Source: Bdellovibrionales bacterium (GTDB lineage: Bacteria > Bdellovibrionota > Bdellovibrionia > Bdellovibrionales > UBA840). Taken from it: 12,384 bases of DNA. The notes under the pieces are model-generated. The model had not been told where the DNA came from. It made no database searches and was given only the letters and a program-made list of their open reading frames with translations. A program made the translations under genes and the position numbers. The DNA lies in contig JAGRAL010000003.1 in NCBI GenBank assembly GCA_020434605.1, positions 1-12,384 of the forward strand, written 5' to 3'. Below are positions 7,375 through 12,384 of this stretch, one piece after another. Position 1 is the stretch's first letter; each line of letters begins with the position of its first letter.

Positions 7375-7403
7375 TTGCTTTAAATATCTGATTACGCTAA
7401 AGA
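7375..7403 (+). promoter_or_regulatory. Candidate promoter of ndk
   Basis: TTGCTT (7375-7380) and TAAAGA (7398-7403) are separated by 17 bases and lie just after the terminator, before ndk. Each hexamer matches sigma-70 only in part. The presence of a terminator immediately upstream argues that some promoter must lie in this interval. Confidence 0.35.
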
Positions 7404-7427
7404 ATTAGTCAAAACTAAGGAGCCCCA

Positions 7428-7853
7428 ATGTCTAAAGAAGTAACTTTCTCAATTATTAAACCTAATGCTATGAAAAAAAATGTTATCGGAAAAATCGTAG
7501 ATAAATTTGAGTCTAACGGTTTAAAAATAGCTGGTATGAAAATCATGAAAATTTCTAAGTCAAAAGCTGAAGAGTTTTATGCTGAACACAGCGCTCGTCC
7601 ATTTTTTGGTGAGCTAGTAGAGTTTATGACTTCAAGCCCGGTAGTTGTTATGGCATTAGCTGGTGAAAATGCTGTATTAAAAAATCGCGAAATCATGGGA
7701 GCAACTGATCCTTCTAAAGCTGCTGAAGGTACTATTCGTAAAGTTTTTGGCGACTCTATGGGTGAGAATGCCGTTCATGGTAGCGACAGCATTGACAGCG
7801 CAAAAAGAGAACTTGCATTGTTTTTTGAAAACAATGAAATTTGTAACTCTTAA
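7428..7853 (+). CDS. ndk: Nucleoside diphosphate kinase
   Basis: Ndk transfers the gamma phosphate from ATP to other nucleoside diphosphates through a phosphohistidine, balancing NTP and dNTP pools. The 141-residue protein is of normal length. It shows FSIIKPNAM with Lys11, the helix YAEHSARPFFGELVEFM, the loop GATDPSKAAEGTIR and the active-site segment NAVHGSDS, with His117 as the phosphorylated residue. AAGGAG (7417-7422) lies 5 bases before the start. It follows the sucD terminator and stands 25 bases before an RNA methyltransferase gene. Its place before a methyltransferase-pilF-rodZ series resembles the gammaproteobacterial ndk cluster. Confidence 0.97.
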   Translation: MSKEVTFSIIKPNAMKKNVIGKIVDKFESNGLKIAGMKIMKISKSKAEEFYAEHSARPFFGELVEFMTSSPVVVMALAGENAVLKNREIMGATDPSKAAEGTIRKVFGDSMGENAVHGSDSIDSAKRELALFFENNEICNS

Positions 7854-7878
7854 TTAGCAATCAGAAAGCCGGCAGCTT

Positions 7879-8994
7879 ATGCTAGCTATACAACAAATTG
7901 TCTCTCTTAAAATTGACAAGCTAAGTTTTGGTGGTGACGGCATTGGTCGCTACCAGAACTTTGTTGTATTCGTACCTTTTTCAGCCCCAGGTGACGAACT
8001 TGAGGTTCAAATTACCGAAAGCAAAAAAACATTTGCTAGAGGTAAAATCATAAAAATTTTAAAAAGTGGTCTTGCCAGAGTAAGCCCTGATTGCAAAGTT
8101 TTTGGAACGTGCGGTGGCTGTCAGTGGCAACACATTAGCTACGGCGAACAACTAAAACAAAAACATCTTATACTAACCGAAATGGCACAAAAAGAAGGTT
8201 TTGAGTTGCCCTCTGATATAGAAATGATTCCTTCTAAATCCTACGAGTATAGAAATCGAGTGCAAATCAGGGCTTTCAGAGATCGTCTTGGTTTTTTTCA
8301 ACAAAGCTCGCATTCTGTAATTGATATTGAAACCTGCCCCATAGCCCAACCAATTATCAACGAGGGCATTAAGTCTTTAAGAAAAAAACTCCCCGTAGCA
8401 AGAGAGAAAAAATTTGAAATTTACAAACTAAATGACTCTGAAATACACATCTCTGAGAATATGGCCCATGGCGAAGAACTTGGTTTTTCGCAAAATAATG
8501 AGGAGTGTAATAAAAAACTAGTTTCCTCTGTTGTCGAATACTGTAGCGATTTTACAAGCAATAGTCTTTGGGACCTTTATTGCGGCAAGGGTAATTTTAG
8601 CATTCCATTGGCCTTAAACTTAGATAAAAAAAATGTGATTGGAGTTGAGGTAAACGCTAATAGCATTCGAGAAGCCAGTCGCAAAACCCATGAAATCATC
8701 AATCTAGAATTTGTATGTTCAGATGTTAAGCCTTGGTTAAATAAAATTCCCTTAACCCAAGCCATCGTTGTCCTAGATCCGCCACGCATTGGTTGTGACC
8801 AAGATTTTTTAACAACCCTGCTTCGACATCCTTTAGAGGGAATAGTGTACATTAGTTGCAACCCAAGCGTATTATTTCGTGATCTAAAGAGAATTCAAAA
8901 AATTCGTCCAGATTTGAAGATTCAAAAAGTTAAGCTTTTTGACATGTTTCCACAGACCTATCACTTTGAGGTACTAGTACAGCTAGGCACGTAG
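7879..8994 (+). CDS. RNA uracil-5 methyltransferase with Fe-S cluster (RlmD/TrmA family)
   Basis: Enzymes of this family place a methyl group on C5 of uridine in rRNA or tRNA using S-adenosylmethionine. The 371-residue protein has an N-terminal TRAM domain (about 1-65, with SFGGDGIGR). A cysteine set Cys72, Cys78, Cys81 and Cys153 fits the [4Fe-4S] site of RlmD-like enzymes. The sequence continues with LGFSQNN, the SAM-binding motif LWDLYCGKGNFSIPLA, DPPR (300-303), the nucleophile Cys327 in YISCNPS and the general base Glu364 in YHFEVLVQL. The Fe-S cysteines favour RlmD/RlmCD-like rRNA enzymes over TrmA, but the exact target cannot be told. The start lacks a strong Shine-Dalgarno, and 25 bases separate it from ndk. 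It probably shares the ndk transcript. Confidence 0.92.
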   Translation: MLAIQQIVSLKIDKLSFGGDGIGRYQNFVVFVPFSAPGDELEVQITESKKTFARGKIIKILKSGLARVSPDCKVFGTCGGCQWQHISYGEQLKQKHLILTEMAQKEGFELPSDIEMIPSKSYEYRNRVQIRAFRDRLGFFQQSSHSVIDIETCPIAQPIINEGIKSLRKKLPVAREKKFEIYKLNDSEIHISENMAHGEELGFSQNNEECNKKLVSSVVEYCSDFTSNSLWDLYCGKGNFSIPLALNLDKKNVIGVEVNANSIREASRKTHEIINLEFVCSDVKPWLNKIPLTQAIVVLDPPRIGCDQDFLTTLLRHPLEGIVYISCNPSVLFRDLKRIQKIRPDLKIQKVKLFDMFPQTYHFEVLVQLGT

Positions 8995-9036
8995 ATTTAA
9001 CTTGTGCCAAGTCTCTGCATTTGTTACGTTTTTCAT

Positions 9037-9786
9037 ATGAGAATATTGGCCTTTTTGATGGTTATTTGCACGTTATCGTGCGCCTCTTCTGACAAGAACA
9101 AGCGTTTTTCTCTCATTCATACCGAAATCGGGACTAGCTATCTAAAAGATAAGAAGTATGCACTTGCATTTAGAGAACTTTTTACTGCCGTTGAAATTGA
9201 CCCTAAAAATGAAGTCGCTCACAACAACCTTGCTTTAACTTATCTTTCAAGCCAAAAACCCGAGCAAGCAAAAGAACATTTTCTTGAGGCTATAAAATTA
9301 AATCCTAAATACACTGATGCCATCACAAATCTTGGAGCGCTTTACTTATCTGAGCAGCAATACAATTTAGCTAAAGAACAATTCGAGATTGCAAAAAAAG
9401 ATTTAACCTATACCGAGCCAGAAAAACTAAACGCTAATCTAGGTGCGACTTATTTTCACCTTGGCGATTTTGTAAAAGCAGAAGAGTTTTTAAAGCAGTC
9501 TATTTTATCTGATCGCAAATATTGTCCAGCTCACCGGTATTATGGCGCAACACTTTATCATCTTAACTTGTTAGATAGAGCACAAAAAGCCATTGAGCAT
9601 GCCATTGGGCTTTGTAAAACAGAAAAATACCCTGAATTATTTTACTATGGTGGTCTGACGTACTACAAGCTTGGTGATACAACAAAAGCCAATGCAAAAT
9701 GGAAAGAATTAGAAGGTTTTTACCCTAACCATTCATATGTTAAAGAAATAAACACATATCAAAATATTATAGAGAAAGCTTTATGA
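9037..9786 (+). CDS. TPR-repeat lipoprotein or secreted protein, PilF/PilW-like
   Basis: From the ATG at 9037 the protein has 249 residues, close to PilF of Pseudomonas. It starts with an export signal (MRILAFLMVICTLSCASS). Cys15 in TLSC may be lipidated, although Thr at -3 makes the lipobox weak. About six TPR units follow, for example VAHNNLALTYLSSQKPEQAKEHFLEAIKLNP and its neighbours LGALYLSEQQY, LGATYFHLGDF and YYGGLTYYKLGD. PilF/PilW is an outer-membrane lipoprotein that helps the type IV pilus secretin assemble. The position directly before a rodZ-like gene supports this kinship, but generic TPR proteins look alike. A GTG at 9004 would put 11 residues before the signal and is less likely. 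Neither start has a clear Shine-Dalgarno. Its stop overlaps the next start (ATGA). Confidence 0.82.
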   Translation: MRILAFLMVICTLSCASSDKNKRFSLIHTEIGTSYLKDKKYALAFRELFTAVEIDPKNEVAHNNLALTYLSSQKPEQAKEHFLEAIKLNPKYTDAITNLGALYLSEQQYNLAKEQFEIAKKDLTYTEPEKLNANLGATYFHLGDFVKAEEFLKQSILSDRKYCPAHRYYGATLYHLNLLDRAQKAIEHAIGLCKTEKYPELFYYGGLTYYKLGDTTKANAKWKELEGFYPNHSYVKEINTYQNIIEKAL

Positions 9787-10181
9787 AAGAAACCGGTAAC
9801 ACATTAAAAAACGCACGACTTAAACAAAACATTAGCCTTGAAGAAGTTGCGCAGGCCACTAAAATTAAAGTTCAAACAATTGTTGCTCTAGAAGATGGTG
9901 ATTTAGAAAAACTTCCTAAGAAAGCATTTATTCGTGGGTTTGTACGAACTTACGCTGGCTTTTTAAAGTTAAATGTAAACGAACTCTTGGATACTTTCCA
10001 TAAAGAGATGGGATCAACGCAAAAACAATCATTGCTACAAAGTAACGATTCGCTTAGTGACGACCCTGCAGTTCAATTTGCAAACTCAAAGAGAAACCCC
10101 TTTACTCGTGGTGTTTTTGTTGTTGTGATCGCTGCTATTGTTATCGTTATTTATATGACCTCACGTGTGATTCAAAAATAG
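9783..10181 (+). CDS. rodZ: RodZ-like protein, cytoplasmic HTH plus membrane helix (front half, ends at in-frame TAG)
   Basis: RodZ links the MreB cytoskeleton to the cell wall machinery. This 132-residue product has the RodZ-type helix-turn-helix domain (about 5-70, LKNARLKQNISLEEVAQATKI, with KKAFIRGFVRTYAGFLKL). A juxtamembrane stretch follows, with NSKRNPFTRG, and then a membrane helix (about 109-126, VFVVVIAAIVIVIYM). It stops at TAG (10179-10181) six residues after the helix. The frame stays open beyond the TAG for 232 more codons, which encode the periplasmic part expected of RodZ. The unit therefore looks like one gene of about 365 codons cut by one amber codon. The start overlaps the TPR gene by 4 bases. 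The truncated product keeps the parts known to suffice for much of RodZ function in E. coli, so it may still work. Confidence 0.85.
   Translation: MKETGNTLKNARLKQNISLEEVAQATKIKVQTIVALEDGDLEKLPKKAFIRGFVRTYAGFLKLNVNELLDTFHKEMGSTQKQSLLQSNDSLSDDPAVQFANSKRNPFTRGVFVVVIAAIVIVIYMTSRVIQK
10179..10181 (+). other. In-frame amber codon splitting the RodZ-like gene
   Basis: The codons read CAA AAA TAG CAA GAT GAA AAA ATG. The frame of the HTH half (9783) and that of the periplasmic half (10194) are identical, so only this codon separates them. It could be a real nonsense mutation, a sequencing error, or a leaky stop giving short and long forms. TAG also ends the methyltransferase gene (8992-8994) and the MCE gene (424-422), so it is not a general sense codon here. 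Confidence 0.85.
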
Positions 10182-10193
10182 CAAGATGAAAAA

Positions 10194-10880
10194 ATGGTAT
10201 CTGAGGATGCTATCCAAGTTGAACCTATCAAGACCGAAGATACAACAACCACACTTAATGCCGAATCTTCCGTCAACGCTACAGAAAATACAGCAGCGAT
10301 ATCTACCGAGTCTCCTTCACCAACACCCGAAGGAAGTGCCACTACTCCCGTCAGTGCTGTTGTTACAACAGAAACAGTGGCCGCAAGTCCCGCACCTAGC
10401 CCAACTACTGCACCAACAGTAGCTCCTAGTCCGCAGCCGACAGCAAGCCCGACGGCTACGCCGACCCCAAAACCTACTGCGACTCCAACTCCAAAGCCAA
10501 CAGCTACGCCTACACCAAAACCAACGGCAACGCCTACACCTAAGCCAACAGCTACGCCTACACCAAAACCAACGGCAACGCCTACACCTAAGCCAACGGC
10601 TACTCCAACTCCAAAACCTACTGCAACACCGGCTGTTGTTAGTCGACCACAAGAGGTTATCATTGAAGCTCTTGATAAAGTGGAAATTCAATTTTCTACG
10701 GACGGCGAAAAGTTAATAAAAGTAAAGCTCGCACCAGAGCAAATTTACACCATCAAAGCAAAAAGTAATATTTTGCTAAAATCTAGTGATGGTGGGGCTA
10801 TTAACTTAATCTATAATGGTCGAGACCAGGGTGTACCTGGAACTCTTGGCGAAAGAGTAGAAAGGAAGTTTCCTCGATAA
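10194..10880 (+). CDS. RodZ-like periplasmic half: Thr/Pro repeat linker plus DUF4115-like domain
   Basis: The open frame after the TAG gives 228 residues from an ATG at 10194. Residues 1-85 are Ser/Thr/Ala/Pro-rich, and residues 86-146 are seven exact copies of PTATPTPK plus PTATP. The C-terminal 75 residues (EVIIEALDKVEIQFSTDGEKL, then LAPEQIYTIKAKSNILLKSSDGGAINLIYNGRD) have the pattern of the RodZ C-terminal beta domain, DUF4115. The product would have no signal peptide or membrane helix if started here, and no Shine-Dalgarno precedes the ATG. It makes sense only as the periplasmic continuation of the HTH-TM half. If there is no readthrough and no sequence error, this half is probably a dead remnant. 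Yet the codon frame and domain are fully kept, which argues against long decay. Confidence 0.72.
   Translation: MVSEDAIQVEPIKTEDTTTTLNAESSVNATENTAAISTESPSPTPEGSATTPVSAVVTTETVAASPAPSPTTAPTVAPSPQPTASPTATPTPKPTATPTPKPTATPTPKPTATPTPKPTATPTPKPTATPTPKPTATPTPKPTATPAVVSRPQEVIIEALDKVEIQFSTDGEKLIKVKLAPEQIYTIKAKSNILLKSSDGGAINLIYNGRDQGVPGTLGERVERKFPR
10449..10631 (+). repeat. In-frame 24/48-base tandem repeat in the RodZ-like linker
   Basis: Seven 24-base units encode PTATPTPK and an eighth partial unit encodes PTATP. At the nucleotide level the real unit is 48 bases. 10497-10544 and 10545-10592 are identical over all 48 bases, while the flanking units differ at synonymous positions. The perfect pair points to a recent duplication. 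Because the unit is a multiple of three, copy-number change would alter linker length without shifting the frame. Confidence 0.93.
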
Positions 10881-10883
10881 AAT

Positions 10884-12083
10884 ATGAAATGGTTGATTAG
10901 TACTTCTATCATTATATTCGCTTACCTTTCTTACGGACTATATGTAAGCCAATTTAATATAACAGTAACTGACCACCTTCTAGAGGAACCTCTCACCGAT
11001 AAGTACTATGACTACAAGGGAATCACTCACGTACACTCTGACAGAGGAATTGGTAGTGGTAGTCTAGAGCGTATTGTTAGTGATGCAAAACGCGCTAACC
11101 TGGATTACATTTTTATTACAGATGTAAACCCTTCCTCTTCATATAAAACCTTTGAAGGTTATATGGATAATTTAATCGTCCTACAAGGCGGGCGATATAG
11201 TTATCTTGAGTCTCAGTTATTATACTATCCAAGCGAAGACTATAAACTATTATTTTCTGGTCTTGGACAAGCGCAAACTTATTTTACCGACATGATCACT
11301 CAAGAAAGCCCGCAAGAGTTTTTAGCACTAGCCAACCCCCTTAAGGGTGACAACACTTGGTTAAAACAAGGTGTTCATGGTTTAAGTGGTTTAGAGATTG
11401 TAAACTTACGCCGCCTATGGAGAGAGTCTTGGAGAAAAAGCAAGTCTAACTTTTTACTTTCATTACTGATTTACCCTTTTCACTCGGATTTTGCTTTGAT
11501 TCGTTTATTTGTCAGGCCCAATCAAGAACTTGAGTTATGGGATGATCTTAATAAATCACAGAAGATAATCGGAATACTAGGTAACGATATATCGGCAAAA
11601 TCCCCCCTACTGGGTGGTTCTATCCGCTTTCCCTCTTACTTTTCTTCTTTCAAGTTTGCATCGAACCATATTTTGATAAAATCCGAACTCACTGGTAATT
11701 TTAAAAAAGACAAAGATAAGATTTTAAAAGCTCTACAGGGTGGCCAATCTTATATGAGCTTTGACGTTTTAGGGGACCCAAGAGGGTTTTTGGCAGAGAT
11801 GCAGGACCACAAAAATACGTATTTAATGGGATCGAAAATAAAGTTATCCAATAACTTAGAGCTACATGTAAAATTGCCCAAAAGTGTGACAGGAAAAGTT
11901 TCTGTTGAGATCTTTAAAGATGGGCAGGCCTATTCCTCTTCAAATGGACACGAGGCGTCCGTAAAAATTCATGTCGCAGGAGTATATAGGGTTGTAGTGA
12001 AAACAAAATCAAACCTCCCCTTTCCTGACCACAGAGCCTGGTTAGATTGGATTTACACCAATCCATTTTATGTAGTCGAATAA
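10884..12083 (+). CDS. Membrane-anchored PHP-domain-like protein with degenerate metal site
   Basis: The 399-residue protein has an N-terminal signal anchor (about 3-22, LISTSIIIFAYLSYGLYV). A segment like a PHP/CehA metallohydrolase domain follows: GITHVHSDRGIGSGSLERIV, then ANLDYIFITDVNP. His49 and His51 keep the HxH motif. The usual TDH reads TDV (Val81), the usual Glu region reads GGRYSY, the HP motif reads ANPL (Asn151), and the late D-x-H reads GNDIS (Asp235). Most metal ligands are thus missing, and phosphoesterase activity is doubtful. The last 85 residues (LELHVKLPKSVTGKVSVEIF onward) look like a beta domain. The gene starts 3 bases after the RodZ-like stop, so the two are co-transcribed and the protein probably acts at the periplasmic face. 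The function is unknown; the fold call is moderate. Confidence 0.75.
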   Translation: MKWLISTSIIIFAYLSYGLYVSQFNITVTDHLLEEPLTDKYYDYKGITHVHSDRGIGSGSLERIVSDAKRANLDYIFITDVNPSSSYKTFEGYMDNLIVLQGGRYSYLESQLLYYPSEDYKLLFSGLGQAQTYFTDMITQESPQEFLALANPLKGDNTWLKQGVHGLSGLEIVNLRRLWRESWRKSKSNFLLSLLIYPFHSDFALIRLFVRPNQELELWDDLNKSQKIIGILGNDISAKSPLLGGSIRFPSYFSSFKFASNHILIKSELTGNFKKDKDKILKALQGGQSYMSFDVLGDPRGFLAEMQDHKNTYLMGSKIKLSNNLELHVKLPKSVTGKVSVEIFKDGQAYSSSNGHEASVKIHVAGVYRVVVKTKSNLPFPDHRAWLDWIYTNPFYVVE

Positions 12084-12107
12084 GCCTAATTTGTTGTTTA
12101 ATAAGAC

Positions 12108-12137
12108 TTGCCTTTAATTTATTGAACCTGCTATGAA
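12108..12137 (+). promoter_or_regulatory. Candidate promoter just before the exonuclease gene, possibly leaderless
   Basis: TTGCCT (12108-12113) and TATGAA (12132-12137) are 18 bases apart. Transcription from here would begin about at the ATG at 12144, which has no Shine-Dalgarno, so a leaderless message is possible. The match is weak and made by eye. No hairpin terminator was seen in 12084-12143. Confidence 0.22.
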
Positions 12138-12143
12138 AATAAT

Positions 12144-12384
12144 ATGAGATTTGTAGCATTTGATTTTGAAACGACAGGCTTTCTTCCTGGTGTAGAACAA
12201 ATAACTGAAATTGGCGCCGTTCGCTTTGTAGATGGGGCTGTAGATGCAAAATTTTGCACGCTTGTGAACCCAGGAAAACCTATCCCACCAACCGTTGTAA
12301 GAATCACTGGTATCGATGATGAAATGGTAAAAAGCGCTCCTAAAATCGAGGATCTGCTTGAATCGCTCGCTCAGTTTTGTGGGG
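12144..12384 (+). CDS. DnaQ-type 3'-5' exonuclease (partial, C-terminus beyond window)
   Basis: The first 80 residues are visible. They begin MRFVAFDFETTGFLPGVEQI, with the Exo I motif FDFETTG (Asp7 and Glu9 as metal ligands), followed by ITEIGAVRFVDG, FCTLVNPGKPIP and VRITGIDDEMV. These are typical of the DEDD exonuclease domain of DNA polymerase III epsilon and related proteins such as PolC-type exonucleases and exonuclease domains fused to helicases or UvrC-like nucleases. The deciding C-terminal part is missing, so the exact type is open. An ATG at 12133 runs into TGA after three sense codons and is not the start. The gene lies 60 bases after the PHP-like gene. Confidence 0.9.
   Translation, partial: MRFVAFDFETTGFLPGVEQITEIGAVRFVDGAVDAKFCTLVNPGKPIPPTVVRITGIDDEMVKSAPKIEDLLESLAQFCG

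Noticed and set aside
7428..7853. Possible abnormal Ndk because of the segment KVFGDSMGEN before the active site
   Set aside because: A similar Glu-Asn form occurs in E. coli Ndk. Lys11, His117 and the length are normal, so it appears an ordinary enzyme.
10186..10422. Plus-strand 78-codon frame overlapping the start of the RodZ periplasmic half
   Set aside because: It is out of frame with both RodZ halves, low in complexity (Leu/Gln/Pro) and has no Shine-Dalgarno. The alternative frame encodes a linker leading into a recognisable domain.
10449..10631. Repeat block considered as a CRISPR array
   Set aside because: The units are contiguous, without spacers, in frame with a coding sequence and encode a regular Pro/Thr linker.
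10172..10663. Minus-strand open frame encoding a Gly/Val/Ala repeat (GVGVAVGF type)
   Set aside because: It is the antisense of the PTATPTPK repeat of the RodZ-like gene. It has no recognisable domain, and low-complexity repeats commonly keep several frames open.
9783..10880. TAG read as a sense codon through a changed genetic code
   Set aside because: TAG also ends the methyltransferase gene (8992-8994) and the MCE gene (422-424), both at the normal family length, so a genome-wide reassignment is unlikely.

Overview
The window looks like a chromosomal segment of an AT-rich Gram-negative bacterium. A Bdellovibrio-type predator or relative (Bdellovibrionota) is my best guess. This rests on the mdh-sucC-sucD-ndk layout, the MCE lipid-transport genes and a pilF-rodZ-like pair, and it is an inference, since no rRNA or marker gene is present. 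Gene density is very high and nothing looks like phage, insertion sequence, CRISPR or tRNA.

Left block (1-4190, minus strand). A tightly overlapping operon reads leftwards from about 4190: ATPase subunit 1, ATPase subunit 2, permease A, permease B, a single MCE-domain (MlaD-like) protein, then a secreted protein with barrel-like sequence cut by the window edge. This is an MCE/Mla-type lipid transporter in which both the ATPase and the permease are duplicated. The two ATPases carry complementary defects. One has Asp for the catalytic Glu and Asn for the H-loop His. The other has Tyr for a signature-motif Gly. Paired together they would give one good and one dead ATP site, as in TAP1/TAP2. I regard this as the most striking feature of the window.

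Centre (4338-7853, plus strand). mdh, sucC and sucD form a TCA-cycle operon (malate dehydrogenase and both succinyl-CoA synthetase subunits) closed by a clear intrinsic terminator at about 7346-7373. ndk (nucleoside diphosphate kinase) follows with its own Shine-Dalgarno and probable promoter.

Right block (7879-12384, plus strand). An Fe-S RNA m5U methyltransferase (RlmD/TrmA family) is followed by a six-TPR PilF/PilW-like protein and a RodZ-like gene. The order resembles the ndk-rlmN-pilF-rodZ cluster of gammaproteobacteria, with a different RNA methyltransferase in the rlmN slot. The RodZ-like gene is interrupted by one in-frame TAG exactly after its membrane helix. The HTH+TM half and the periplasmic half (Pro/Thr repeat plus DUF4115-like domain) stay in the same frame. 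Three bases later comes a membrane-anchored PHP-like protein that has lost most of its metal ligands. The window ends inside a DnaQ-type 3'-5' exonuclease gene.

The gene-poor stretches are all short: 4191-4337, 7326-7427 and 12084-12143. They hold the candidate promoters and the terminator listed below.
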